Source of the DNA: Tethya wilhelma
Taxonomy: Eukaryota > Porifera > Demospongiae > Tethyida > Tethyidae
Direction of reading: 5' to 3'
NCBI GenBank assembly: GCA_964030475.1
Contig: CAXIPT010000005.1
Coordinates: 5,386,436 to 5,450,435, forward strand
Length of the DNA: 64,000 nt
Shown: piece after piece, positions 20,975-34,538 of the stretch
Layout: every line of letters starts with the position of its first letter
Numbering within the stretch: the first letter of the stretch is position 1
Program-made: the position numbers and the translations under genes
Notes under the pieces: model-generated
Told to the model about the DNA's origin: nothing
Databases searched by the model: none
The model's input: the letters and a program-made list of their open reading frames with translations, nothing else

Positions 20975-21396
20975 GGTGAGCGAGATGGTGCATACATGCA
21001 ATATTTGTTCTCATACTTGAAGTTGCTTCAAGATAGAAAACAGGAAGTTAGGAGAAACAGGATTGAGTTTTGGTGCGTGCAGTGTTCATCTTACCTGGTG
21101 GTCTGTTGGAGAAGGCATAGTCCTTCTCTGGCTCAACTTGTTGAAACAACATCTGGAGACTACCAGCCACCTCTTTGAGCAGGTTCTACATACCAACAGC
21201 ACACAAAGCAACATTGAATACTACTATTTTCATATTCAATAGCTATGATGAACCATAACATAGCTATATAATAATATGATGATGAACCTATCCATCTAAT
21301 ATACCTGAGGATTGTCTGTGTACTTGCCATGAGCTTCTTCAGTGAAAGAAATAATGGTCTCAGCATCCAACTATATACAGAGAGAAACAAAACATC

Positions 21397-21427
<31 letters not shown>

Positions 21428-22098
21428 ACACAGGACTACTAAAATGCATGGCTGTAGACATCTATCACAAACTAACTAACTATTGGCTATGTAATGCATA
21501 GGTGTTGTTTGCACAATAGCATTGATTTTGTCTTATAGTTTGCACAGTAGTTACCTCAAGTCTTAATTAATCTTTAATCAGTAGTAATACACAACAGGAA
21601 AGTTCTGTTTACTGGTTACCACACAATGATTAACATCAACTGACCCACCTCCCTCAGACACTCATCAAAGCTGTGTCTCTCTGGCTGTGAGGGCTTGCTG
21701 CTCTTCTTGTTGCTCCTTCTCTTCCTCACACTGACACCACTGGTGGTGGTGGCTGCTGACTCTGGTGCCCCTTCAGTCTGCTTCTCCGTCTTGGCTGAGG
21801 GTTTAGAAGTCTCTTCATCATTTGTACCAAACCGATTTAAAGTGATGCTCAGCTCTTTAACAGCTCCCAGTCCAGCTGCAAGTGGAAAGAGTGAATTATT
21901 ATGGGCATACAATCTGCTATCCATCATGAATCTATAAATCAACAACATCGAACCTATTTTCATCATGACCTCACACATCTATTCGTTTGAAGTGCTTTTA
22001 TGGAGTCTACCTAGCGAACTTAGCTTACTGCTTTGAGCCTGGTGGTGGTGCTTCTGTCCTCTGGTACTGCCAACCTTCTGCCACTTTTCACTGGCCAT
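18850..22098 (-). CDS. TMEM214: TMEM214-like protein, 3' end missing
   Basis: Nine exons join in frame: 22011-22098, 21649-21875, 21305-21370, 21095-21185, 20605-20819, 19934-20136, 19550-19682, 19396-19485, 18850-19071. The start MASEKWQKVG matches the family N-terminus; a basic Ser/Lys-rich linker (VRKRRSNKKSSKPSQPE) follows, and then helical repeats with VMTYAVDYTCLLL and LLSFAIRCLNE...VWSRLSP as in vertebrate TMEM214. TMEM214 is an ER membrane protein implicated in ER-stress apoptosis; its membrane segments are C-terminal and are not present here, because the gene runs into the N at 18552 after a clean donor (GTGTGT). A long (GT)n tract lies in the intron before exon 5. It is head to head with the RING gene, 195 bp apart. 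Confidence 0.82.
19150..19343. repeat. MITE-like element with TACCGTATAG terminus
   Basis: Starts TACCGTATAGCCGGAAAAAATGGTGGG and ends with the approximate reverse complement (AATTTTCTGCCTATAGGGTATA), in a TMEM214 intron. The same terminus begins the element at 38535. There is no coding capacity, as expected for a non-autonomous element. Confidence 0.6.
20823..20972. repeat. (GT)n microsatellite with 5-base N gap
   Basis: About 150 bp of GT with NNNNN at 20910-20914. It forms, as CA on the coding strand, the acceptor region of TMEM214 exon 5. Confidence 0.97.
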
Positions 22099-22293
22099 TT
22101 TTTCTCTTGCCACGTGGCACAACTTGAGTTCCCTAGCCTAGGTGCCCCGCCTAGTAAAAAAGACAGGTTGTCATCAGAGTATCATGTGATAATTTTTACA
22201 TGCAGATAACAGATAGATGCAGAGATGCAGTGACCTCATGCTACAGAAATACCTGGGACACTTTACTGACTCAAGAAATATAAAGTAAGAAAA

Positions 22294-23694
22294 ATGGAGT
22301 GCACTTTTGTTGATAAGCTGTCAGAAGATTACACCTGTCAGATATGTATGAAGGTGTTGTGTGAGCCCCAGCTGACAGATTGCTGTGGTCAGCACTTTTG
22401 CAAGAGCTGTCTTGAGACCTGGTTTGGAAAACACAAAAAGAAAGCCTGTCCTCTTTGTCGAACTGAGAGCTTTAATTATATGCGTTCTCTTCCCTTGAAA
22501 CGAAAAATCGATGAGCTAGAGGCTTACTGCCCAAAGAAAGAACTGGGGTGTACTGCTGTCATGAAGTTGTGTCAATTAGAAGCCCACCTTTCGGAGAAAA
22601 CCAATGGAGGGTGTGGATTTGTTCAAGTTGCTTGCACCAATAGGGATTGTGGTCGGTCGATCATGCGCAAAGATTTGAAGAAACATTTACGACGACTTTG
22701 CCCTAAGCGGGTAGTAGCTTGCAGATATTGTAATAGACATGGACCATATTATGATATGTCTAAAAGACATATTAGTAAATGTAATGAAGCTCCAGTGGGG
22801 TGTCCACGAGGCTGTGAAGAGGGACTGCTGGGAATCAAACGTAAGGACTTGAACAAACACAAAGAGGTTTGTCAACTAGAGCCAATCGACTGTCCATTCA
22901 TTGATGCTGGATGCAAAGAACCTCTCGTAAGAAAAGATTTGGATCGTCACTTGGAGCAGAATACCAATCAACATCTCTTAAAAGTCATGACTGCTCACAG
23001 TTCACTGAAGCGTAAGCACACTTTACTTCAAAAGGATCACGATTTGCTTCAGACTGCTCACAATTCACTACAGACTGCTCATAAATCACTTCAGACTGCT
23101 CATGATTCACTTCAGATTGCTCATGATTCACTTCAGACCGCTCATGATTCACTTCAGATTGCTCATGATTCACTTCAGCAAAAAGTAGATGCTACATCTT
23201 CCCGTAATGAGGCTCTCCAGACAGTTGACAAAGATAAGCAGTTTGCTTGTGCAGAGAAGCCACACTGCAGAATCTCAACCCCTGAGGATTTCATACAACT
23301 AGTGAAGCAGGGAGATAGCATCAAGGTTAAGATCCCTTGGACAGATGATTATTATAAGTGTTGGGTAAGTGACCCTTTTTATATGGTGGGTTACAAAATG
23401 ATTGTCAGTTTTGATCTTAATGACAACTACGATCCCATTAAGTTAGTACTATTGCCAGGAGAGTATGACAGTCGATTGGAGTGGCCAATGAATCTGCAAC
23501 GGGATATCAGTATGGAAGTAATGAATTCAAGCAACCATGTAAATCCTACAGTTTTCATGTCGTGCATTCAGTGCAATTCAGCCAGAATAAAACAAGGCAG
23601 GAGTGAAATTTTGGGCATTTTTACTGCTCGTATTCCGGCTTCGGGCATTGCAATTGAGGTGAAAATATCTGACCACATCCACAGGATGGTTTGA
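22294..23694 (+). CDS. Intronless TRAF-like RING E3 ligase
   Basis: A single 466-residue ORF. RING finger at 15-55: C15-x2-C18, C30/C31, H34, C36-x2-C39, C52-x2-C55. The usual CGH of TRAF RINGs reads CGQH, so the His ligand is shifted by one. TRAF-type zinc fingers follow at about 80-215 (CPKKELGC, HLSEKTNGGCGFVQVAC, HLRRLCPKR, CPRGCEEGL). Residues about 250-295 are seven-residue repeats LQTAHDS, encoded by a 21-bp DNA repeat and predicted to form a short coiled coil. The C-terminal 150 residues (ISTPEDFIQLVKQGDSIKVKIPW...) look like a divergent TRAF/MATH-type beta domain. The likely role is ubiquitin ligation in receptor signalling. The family is greatly expanded in sponges as I know it; the lack of introns suggests retroposition. 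Confidence 0.85.
   Translation: MECTFVDKLSEDYTCQICMKVLCEPQLTDCCGQHFCKSCLETWFGKHKKKACPLCRTESFNYMRSLPLKRKIDELEAYCPKKELGCTAVMKLCQLEAHLSEKTNGGCGFVQVACTNRDCGRSIMRKDLKKHLRRLCPKRVVACRYCNRHGPYYDMSKRHISKCNEAPVGCPRGCEEGLLGIKRKDLNKHKEVCQLEPIDCPFIDAGCKEPLVRKDLDRHLEQNTNQHLLKVMTAHSSLKRKHTLLQKDHDLLQTAHNSLQTAHKSLQTAHDSLQIAHDSLQTAHDSLQIAHDSLQQKVDATSSRNEALQTVDKDKQFACAEKPHCRISTPEDFIQLVKQGDSIKVKIPWTDDYYKCWVSDPFYMVGYKMIVSFDLNDNYDPIKLVLLPGEYDSRLEWPMNLQRDISMEVMNSSNHVNPTVFMSCIQCNSARIKQGRSEILGIFTARIPASGIAIEVKISDHIHRMV
23044..23178 (+). repeat. 21-bp coding minisatellite
   Basis: About six units of CTTCAGACTGCTCATGATTCA and variants, in frame in the RING gene. Some neighbouring units are identical, so copy number probably varies between alleles. 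Confidence 0.9.
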
Positions 23695-23931
23695 AATCTC
23701 ACTATTATGGCAGATCTAGAGCTCTAACTAATCATGCAACAGAACTCAACACACCATTCAGTACATGTATTACACGTAGTCACATTATTGTATCCCACAT
23801 GTGTATACATATACGGTCACACAATAATTGTTAATGATGGTTTCACATGAAGGTTATGTTACAGCTTGCATTGGCAGTTCATGTCATGAAAAACAACAAC
23901 AGTACTAGCTAGTACTCATATAGATAGGGGG

Positions 23932-25057
23932 TCACTTTGCTTGCAAGTCAGTCACAAGAGCTCGGTAATCCACAGGACCCAGTGTGATTGATATCTCTCC
24001 ACTAGCACTCCATGCTCCTGATGAGCCTGCTGCAGCCTGTGTACACAAATGTGCATACACAGTATTGGTGTACAGTAATGGGTGTATATATAAGCAGAAG
24101 TTGTACAGGTTGAGAGAGGATCATCGTGTACCTTAGGTCCCAGATTTTTGGGAAGAGGATGCTCCTTCCAATTTAGCAATTGCAGAAACTGTTTATAATC
24201 CACTTCATCAGCATTGTTGGTCTGACAACTGGAGGAAAACAAAATAGTGTCAGTAAATAATATTTTGTAATCAATGCTGTGCACGAGCTAGAATTATCGT
24301 TCTTATTCTTTGATAACATTGTACACCCACTTCATCAGGGTTCCATCAATGAGTTGATCAGAAAGGGGCAACCCCACGCTGTGACACACCAGTCTCAACT
24401 GATCCCTGCCAATGAAGCCCATCCCATCTCGATCACAAGAGGCAATGGCAGCCTCCAGACTCTCAAGACCGGTGTAATTCTGCTTCTGGAGGTCGTTCTG
24501 GACCAGTTGGACGAGGGTGGTGAGAAGAGGATAGCGTTTGATTCCGTAGTGTCTGGCTAGAGTCAACACCTCGTGCTCATTGAGGAGAGACTGAGAGAGA
24601 CTCAGAGCTATCAGCCTGGCAGCATGTGAGTGCATTAACATTGATACAAAGTGCTAAACATAGTGGGCACAAGCTTAGCTTGCATGGAATTACTGGTCAC
24701 TACTTCAATGGAAATTTCAATAGCTGGCATTTCTACACAGACATGCATGTAGCGGCTATATAGATGTGTGTACCTGAACTTGTCAAATGGTAGTTTCCCC
24801 TCATTGCTAGTGTCTGCATTAGCAAAGGCAGCTTGGACCGTGCTGATGTGGGCAGAGGCAGGACCTCTCAGTTTGGAGAGGATGAGAGAGATGTTGGCAT
24901 GAGGGAACTGTCAGAGGACACAAGCATACCATGAAATGAAAGAAATACTTAATGTAGGTAGCCTCATAGTCCACATGAATTTGCTAGCACACAGGCATGT
25001 TGCACTAATACATGTGCAAGTTTTGCACACATGTAACCAGGCATTGTTCATTTCAAG

Positions 25058-25090
<33 letters not shown>

Positions 25091-25972
25091 GGAAAGGCAA
25101 TGAGAATTTCCCTACAAATGCAATACTGTACTAACTTAGTTCACTCTTAGACTCTCTCCATACTTACCTGTTCATTGTGTTTCTCCATGTATCTGAGAGC
25201 GTACTCATCGCCATCGATCAACAGGAACCTGTGGTTGTTGAACTCCACCTTGCTGCCAACATAGAGGTCCTCAGCAAGATAGTGAACAGTGGGGTCAGAC
25301 TCACTCCTTTTAGGCTTAGCAATGGGACCACGTTCAAGGAACTTACCGCCAATGATACCTGAAGGAAGGGAAACGAAGGAAATATGTAGCCATTTCAATT
25401 TCTTCAGTTTCTCTTCATTTACAGTAGCCTCATCCTAGGCCTAGCTTCACTGGAGAACCTGAAAACCATTTCCAAGTAAAACTACTGGGGAAAGCTTCTT
25501 AGCTAGGTTCTCCATTAAAGTACTGGGAAAAAATTCTTAGGTTCTCCATAAAAAAAAAACTGGGAAAAAATTCTTAGGTTCTCCATTAAAGTACTGGGAA
25601 AAAATTGTTAGGTTCTCCATTAAATCCATTCCCATACCTGAGTTCCTCTGGGGTGGCTCAAACAGTGTGATGGTGTCGTCCGAGAGATGGTAGCTGACGA
25701 TGAACCTACGATCAAGGTCAATAGGTCGCGTGGTGTCGAGACGAGCCACAAATCGAAGCACATTGCTCTCCAGACCGTGACGATCCTTCTCCATGAACTT
25801 GATGAAGTCCCTGAAGGATTAAAATTGAAAAAAAAAAGAGAAATATGGTCAATGCTGCTGTATATGCTAAGTACGTCATTGCACATAATATTATGTGTGT
25901 GAGTAAGCAATCATATGCTATTGTGCCGGAGTAATTGCTTATTTTTAATTTTACAAGAGGGATTGCACGAAT

Positions 25973-26037
<65 letters not shown>

Positions 26038-29000
26038 TGTGTGTNATCAAACAATGAGCAATGTACAATGTGCAACAGACAACGTGCATCAAACAAATTG
26101 AAACAATGAGCAATGTACAATGTGCAACAGACAACGTGCATCAAACAATGAGCAATGTACAATGTGCAACAGACAACGTGCATCAGACCTCATCTGGAAT
26201 ATAGAGGTATAGTTTGGGACCCTCATCAAGCTGGACTAATTAACTGTCTCAAAAGATGGCGCTATAAGAATGTGTTCAAAAAACCGGGAGTACAACATTT
26301 TGACACCTGGAGCCTGCCTACACTCTCTGACAGAAGGAAGCAGCTGAAACTTTTCACCCTGTTTCAGGTTCTAAATGGTCACCTATGCTTCCCTAATGCC
26401 CCTCTAGAGAGACGTTCGACATTGCACCTAAGAAATTCAAGCCCTCATCTTCTCGTTCAACCCCAGGTGCACTCGAATGCTCATAGATTCTCCTTCTTTC
26501 CTGATGTTATTTCATTGTGGAACCAACTCCCTAGTACTAGCTATGTACGATTGTGAGACCCTCCCTTCTTTCAAACACTGCATTCGTTCCCTGCACTACT
26601 AACTAGAATTTTCTTACTATAATTATAATTATAGTTTTTGTCCTAATTTCACAGTTTTGAACCATTTAAGTTTGTTGTTTTAACTGGGTACATAGTTTTG
26701 TTAGCAAGTGTATTGCTATTCAAAGGCCCATGTGTCCTAGCTTTTTTGCTAAATTATTATAAATAAAAAACAAAACAAAAAAAAAAAAACAATGAGCAAT
26801 GTACAATGTGCAACAGAAAACGTGCATCAAACAATGAGCAATGTACAATGGAAAAAGGATCATTGTGCAAGGCCCTATTGAGCCACCGTAATAATATAGC
26901 TAGCTAATGGAGGACTGAACATGGCCTACTTTGTGGATCAGATGTCGCCAACTTCAACTTCAACTTCATTACTACGCCCGGTCACTCAGGATATAATTCA
27001 GGTGTGCATTCCCTGCATTTTTCATGCGGCGGGTTGACTGTTAAATTGCTATGTGTAAGATTACCTGAGAGTATACTATGATAGTATTGCTGCAGCAGTC
27101 TCATGCATGTATCAACTTAGCTGCCTGGAGGGGACCCGGAGGCAGTGTTCAGTGTCACTGTGAGGTGACAAAGATCAAAAGCCGACACTCCGCAATGTGT
27201 GTCGGTATATAGGTATTCAGTGCCCACACGGCAGACCCTTTCTTCTAGAGATCTAGACGTACTGTATAATGGTATTCATGAGCCTTTCTTTACTTCTTTT
27301 TTTTTTCCCCCTCCTACCTAGAATCAACAAGAACGTAATAACCGTCCCAATTCATCAAGTTTCCAAAACTATTTCAGGTCTTATTATTTACTGGAACTCT
27401 GCAGAAGGGCATATACATTTAGCTTTGATCATTCTCTGGATAATATAAAACCTTAGGATAAAGTGTGTTCGCATGATCATGATGCTCCTTTGTCATGCAT
27501 ACATTGTAAATTATAACTCTTTGATCATTGTCTGGATAACAAGAATACTGCGCAATTGCAAACTATCTATTAGTTAATTGATCAATCTCTATAAGCTAGC
27601 TGCTGCACGTATAACACTGAATTATATATTGCGTTCACTCCCTTTATTACATATTAATAATACTAGCGTACAAGTAGTCTAGATGGATTACATTAGTGAG
27701 TGTTACGTATAGATAACCGTTAGTGTCTCTGGTTACGTGCACTTATACAAATTTTCACTATAATGCATGATGCTATAAAAGGGACAGACTGCAGTAGTTA
27801 GTTCATCCGAACTTACCTGAAGCAAATTTAAACTTCAGAACTTCTCCTCTGCAATTAAATCAGTGGACCTGGTCATTGAGATCGATCACTTTTCAAACAA
27901 AATCAATCTATATAGTTTTGAAAAGATGTCTGAGTACTTTTTCCTTGCAAGCACAATTGGAAGTGATTTGGTGATGGACGTGGAAGGTGCCCAGACTGCT
28001 CCAGGAACTCCCATCATTGTCTACCCAAAGAAAGTGAGCGACACGACCAGCCAGCTATGGAGGAAGGAGCGTGTGAGTGAAACCACTTTCTATCTTGTTT
28101 CCAAGCTTGGTTCTGAACACAAGCTTTCCATACAGGTAATACTATAGCTATAAAGTTAATACCGTGACATCTAAATTCAAATTGAGTGTGATTTAGCGGA
28201 ATAAGCTACTATTCAGATCATTGCACATTTATGATAGTGAGGATCCATATATATGAGGGATCAAGAATAAAAATGAAGTCATCATGTGCTGAAATTGAGA
28301 CATGCCTTGTTTCAATAATACTTTTTACTGCACTGCCCATTCCTACACTACCTATTTTTAATTTTTACTACTTGTACCATTAATAGAGTGACAAGTAGTA
28401 AAAATTTTCAAAAAAAATTAATAATTATAGTAGAAGAATGGGCAGTGTAGTGTAAAAAGTATTGGAACAAGCAAGAGGCAATGATCGAAGGCATGTTGCG
28501 ATCAATAATTAATTCCGGCACCTGCATATCCCATTCCTATACCACCACGCCTATAATTATGATACTAATAATCATTGTTAGTAAAATTCATTACTTTGGA
28601 GCTATAGCTGGATATAGAAACAATTACCTTCACGCATTATTCATGTGGATGGCAATTGAATTATGTTTTATGCAGCCCGAGAATGGTAAGGCAGTCATTT
28701 CTAGCTTTGGACAACTACTTCGTGTAGACAGTCAATGTTTCATTACTGTGGTGGTGGATGATGATAAAGTCCTGGGGGTGAAGGATGGTGTTGTCCTAGC
28801 CTTACCGAAGGCTAGTGACCAACGGTGGGAGTTCTACCCAGAGTGAACCCATGCATAAGTTGGAGTTACCATGCAAACCTGTGCATGCATGGATGTGACA
28901 TATGTGATTAGAGTCTGTATTATGACATTGTAATAATAATTATAGCACTTAGAAACTTTAGAAACATGTAGTTTAGACGGTCTAGCCGTGAATTTGTTTG

Positions 29001-31429
29001 ATTTGTATTAGTATAATATTACACATGTTAGTGCAACTTATAAAAACTATATTAATTATTATTACTAATAAGAGGTGTGTATTGGTAACTTGAATGCTCC
29101 CAATCCAGCGAAGATTACGGTAGAAAACGGAGAATGGCAGCAATTCCGTAAAAGTCTAGTATTCCATATTGACGACCCATTACCATACGTTCTTCTGTAT
29201 GCTCGGAGTTGCTGCTCACTGTCTCCAATCTTCTAATGGCCTACTTTGTGGATCAGATGCCACCAACTTCTAGTCTGGCTGGCCAGACTCTTCGCACGGG
29301 GAAGCCAGACTAACCAACTTCATGGTATTTATAACACTACTTGCAAGTTTTGGAATTGTGTATCCCTCATGCTACAGCCAAAATTAAGACAACCCCCTGT
29401 GCACCTTGGATCAATAAGCAGATTCTAAATGCCATCAAGAAAAGAGATGCACTGTTTCGTGCAGCTAAGAAATCTGGTAATCCATTAGACCATAACAAGT
29501 ACCTAAAAAAGAGGAACCAGGTTGTTTCCTTGGTCCGAGAACATAAGCGTGTATTCTTCAACCAGAATCTCAATAATGCTGATGTCAAAACATTCTGGAA
29601 AACTGTTCGAACACTCAATCAGGATCATTGTTCAGCGATACCTACGTTAAATGATGGTATCAATCCTACAGAATCTAGCTTGGACAAGGCAGTTGCTCTC
29701 AACAACTATTTCCACTCGTGTTTTAACCACAGTTCCCATCCTCTTCCTTCCTTTTTATCACCTAATGCACTTGCTGAGTTACCATCATGTAACTGTCCTT
29801 CAGAATTTCTCTGCACTGAAGAAAGAGTTTTTGAGTTATTATCAGGTCTTGACGTAACTAAATCCACTGGTAATGATCAAATATCTGCAAGAATGTTAAA
29901 ATTCACTGCATCAAGCATTGCTTATCCTTTACAAAAAATTTTTAACATCTCCATTTCCACTGGTGTCTTTCCATCTGATTGCAAACAAGCCAGAGTAACT
30001 CCAATTCCAAAAGGATTAAATAAATCACTACCTTCAGGTTATCGACCAATATCGGTTTTGCCTATATTAAGCAAAGTACTAGAAAGACATGTCAAGGAAA
30101 TAGTTGAGGATTTTTTATGTAAGCATTCTCCGATATCTTCAAAACAGTGGGGGTTCATGGTAAATCGTTCTACTGTTTCTGCTCTAATTAGAGTGGTTGA
30201 TGACTGGCAAAGAGCCTTAGATCAAGGACATGAAGTATGTGTTGTTTTCTTTGACGTGTCTAAAGCATTTGACACTGTGTCACACTCATTACTAATCATC
30301 AAATTATTTGAACTGGGCCTGGATCCATACCTCTTACGATGGATTAGTAACTATTTATCTAATAGGACACAGTACGTTGGTGTTGATGGAGTAAATTCTC
30401 ACACACTTCCAGTTGTATCAGGAGTACCACAAGGGTCTGTTTTAGGCCCTCTGCTGTTCATAACTTACATTAATGATGTTGCTGCTGTGACTTCTCCTGG
30501 AAGTGAGCTCAATATGTTTGCTGACGACATAGCTCTCTATCGTATTATTAAATGTAAGTCTGACTACAAGCATTTGCAATCTGATGTCAACTCTGTTGCT
30601 AACTTCATTGAAAATAAAGATCTTAAACTAAATGCTTCTAAGTGTAAACTGCTTTTCATCACAAGAAAGCGTACAGCATCCTGTTCTCCACCACAGCTTA
30701 CCATACACGGTTGTAATCTTGAGCAAGTTAACAACTACAAATATCTTGGTGTAACCATCACGTCTGATCTTTCCTGGTCTCTACATATAAATAACTGTTG
30801 TAACAAGACCAGAAAACTTGTGGGATTATTGTATAGGCGATTTTATCAATATTCCTCTCCTTCAACAATGACAAAGCTCTATACATCGTTTATCCGTCCT
30901 CACTTAGAGTACGCTTCCATTGTATGGAATCCAACATTCAATGCAGGCATTTCGCAGCTGGAGGATGTACAAAAATTTGCCTTAAGAGTATGTTTCCGAA
31001 CCTGGGATACTAGTTATAATGAATTATTGGCAAATTCAAATCTACCATCTTTGGAAGTACGCAGAATGCAATCTTGTTTGTGTCATCTGTTCAAAGTAGT
31101 CAAGGGATTCACTGATTTTCCAGATGCACCATTACATCCATATGAGCACCAGCACAACACTCGTTCATTGACAAATCACTCACTTTGTCTACCTCACTGT
31201 AGAACTCGTTCCTACCAATCCTCATTCTTTCCAAGTACCATCTCACTGTGGAACACTCTACCCAGGGAACTTGTCGAATGTGACTCGTTAAGTACTTTTA
31301 AACGTAATGTTCTGTCTAACTTGTAAATGTTTTTGCTGTTTCCCATTTGTTTGTTGTTGGGTACTTGTACAAATAGCATTTGCTAACTATGTATCCATGC
31401 ATTGTTATTATTATGCAGAAATTTTATAG

Positions 31430-31465
<36 letters not shown>

Positions 31466-33587
31466 TATANCCTGACGAGTCTTCTTCTACCATTGATATA
31501 TATTTCCTCTGTTACCTGCATGCTACTGGAGTTTCACAAAGGATCTCACACATCTACAACAAAACTATAATGATACTGAGAAGGGGACAAGCAGATCAAA
31601 ATGAGATATTACCATACCAGCTTTTGCACCCAACAGAATACCCCCACTTCTTCCAAAGCCTTAATCGATTACAGGCAGGACACTTAGTAAGTATGCAGGA
31701 ATTCCAAACACCCATAGATGATATACATCCACGCTACATCAATTAAAGTAATTAAGTAAAAGTTTATCTTATGCCTTAAAGATATAGTCCCTTACTCAGA
31801 CATGTTAACATAGTAGAAGTTGAAAATAGTTTATTATGATAATGTTTTTTTAATGAAACAACAACATAAAAATGTATATGAACTAACCTCAAACTAATCT
31901 CATTGCATGGGGGCTCTCTGTTGAAACACTGCCGAGGTGGAAATAGAGCCATATAGGCCAGTAAACAATATATATAGTGTCCTAACAAATACAAAGTATT
32001 AAAATTGTTCTAGACCAAACACTATAGCCACGATCGAGCAAATAGACATCTGGGATAATACATTGTCAAGTAAATCTTAGCTCAAAAATTCACACCTATA
32101 TGATCATCTATATAACTATTGTGTGGATAAAAAGAAAGCAATTAACAACTTCTGATCATAATGGAAACTAGACTAGCAATGCTCCAGTTACTGAGTATCA
32201 CTATCTTTCTAGTGAACCCCATATTCAAAGCTTATTGCAGTAAAGAAGTAGTAAGGGAGACAAATGGCTCCTCTTGTATGGAAACAGCACCTCTCTATGT
32301 TCACAGGTGTCCAACATGGTTTGTACCAGATTTCAATGATACTACAAATGCTATAACTTGTGGATGTGGACCAATATCACAAATTGCAAAGTGCAATATT
32401 GGTGCTCATCAAACTAAACTGGAAATAGGATACTGCATGACATTCAACAGTTCAACCAACAACACATACATTGGATTATGTCCATACAACATTAAATGTA
32501 CAAAGGAGATCATACAGATTACCCTTTTCGATTCAGTGTTACCACAAGACATTGATGATCTCAATGAGTTCATGTGTGGAGGTCTCAATCGAACTGGACT
32601 TCTCTGTAGCCAGTGTCAGGATGGATTAGGACCAGCTGTTCTGTCTTACAAGCGAGAGTGTTTGGAGTGTCTGGACAGTAGGTATGGCTGGTTGGTTTAC
32701 ATCAGTCTAACCATGCTTCCCACTACTCTACTGTGTATAGTGATCATCATTTTCAGATTTGAGGCAACTTCGGCACCAATGAATCTTTTCATAATTGCTT
32801 GTCAGCTCTATATAACTAGCATAAATTTCTACAGCAGTCCTTCCCTTTATTACAATGAGAAAATGTCTAGCAAAAATATCATACATTCTCTCATATTGAC
32901 CTTCTATGGAATTTGGAACTTAGATTTCTTCCGCTATCTGGTCCCTCCTTTCTGTATCAGTAATAAGATGTCTACAATGCAAGTGGTTGCATTGGACTAC
33001 ACTGTAGCCCTCTACCCTCTGATCCTCACTGCACTGGTCTACNAGGGTGGTGAGAAGAGGATAGCGTTTGATTCCGTAGTGTCTGGCTAGAGTCAACACC
33101 TCGTGCTCATTGAGGAGAGACTGAGAGAGACTCAGAGCTATCAGCCTGGCAGCATGTGAGTGCATTAACATTGATACAAAGTGCTAAACATAGTGGGCAC
33201 AAGCTTAGCTTGCATGGAATTACTGGTCACTACTTCAATGGAAATTTCAATAGCTGGCATTTCTACACAGACATGCATGTAGCGGCTATATAGATGTGTG
33301 TACCTGAACTTGTCAAATGGTAGTTTCCCCTCATTGCTAGTGTCTGCATTAGCAAAGGCAGCTTGGACCGTGCTGATGTGGGCAGAGGCAGGACCTCTCA
33401 GTTTGGAGAGGATGAGAGAGATGTTGGCATGAGGGAACTGTCAGAGGACACAAGCATACCATGAAATGAAAGAAATACTTAATGTAGGTAGCCTCATAGT
33501 CCACATGAATTTGCTAGCACACAGGCATGTTGCACTAATACATGTGCAAGTTTTGCACACATGTAACCAGGCATTGTTCATTTCAAG

Positions 33588-33620
<33 letters not shown>

Positions 33621-34502
33621 GGAAAGGCAATGAGAATTTCCCTACAAATGCAATACTGTACTAACTTAGTTCACTCTTAGACTCTCTCCATACTTACCTG
33701 TTCATTGTGTTTCTCCATGTATCTGAGAGCGTACTCATCGCCATCGATCAACAGGAACCTGTGGTTGTTGAACTCCACCTTGCTGCCAACATAGAGGTCC
33801 TCAGCAAGATAGTGAACAGTGGGGTCAGACTCACTCCTTTTAGGCTTAGCAATGGGACCACGTTCAAGGAACTTACCGCCAATGATACCTGAAGGAAGGG
33901 AAACGAAGGAAATATGTAGCCATTTCAATTTCTTCAGTTTCTCTTCATTTACAGTAGCCTCATCCTAGGCCTAGCTTCACTGGAGAACCTGAAAACCATT
34001 TCCAAGTAAAACTACTGGGGAAAGCTTCTTAGCTAGGTTCTCCATTAAAGTACTGGGAAAAAATTCTTAGGTTCTCCATAAAAAAAAAACTGGGAAAAAA
34101 TTCTTAGGTTCTCCATTAAAGTACTGGGAAAAAATTGTTAGGTTCTCCATTAAATCCATTCCCATACCTGAGTTCCTCTGGGGTGGCTCAAACAGTGTGA
34201 TGGTGTCGTCCGAGAGATGGTAGCTGACGATGAACCTACGATCAAGGTCAATAGGTCGCGTGGTGTCGAGACGAGCCACAAATCGAAGCACATTGCTCTC
34301 CAGACCGTGACGATCCTTCTCCATGAACTTGATGAAGTCCCTGAAGGATTAAAATTGAAAAAAAAAAGAGAAATATGGTCAATGCTGCTGTATATGCTAA
34401 GTACGTCATTGCACATAATATTATGTGTGTGAGTAAGCAATCATATGCTATTGTGCCGGAGTAATTGCTTATTTTTAATTTTACAAGAGGGATTGCACGA
34501 AT

Positions 34503-34538
<36 letters not shown>

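Noticed and set aside
20596..21020. TH- and VC-repeat ORFs
   Set aside because: Microsatellite translations; only the part at 20605-20819 is a real TMEM214 exon, in one minus-strand frame.
22985..23173. Minus-strand repeat ORF (NHEQSEV units)
   Set aside because: Antisense of the 21-bp coding repeat in the RING gene.
26046..26187. CRISPR-like array of 42-bp units
   Set aside because: Units are head-to-tail without unique spacers, in a eukaryotic genome; it is a minisatellite.
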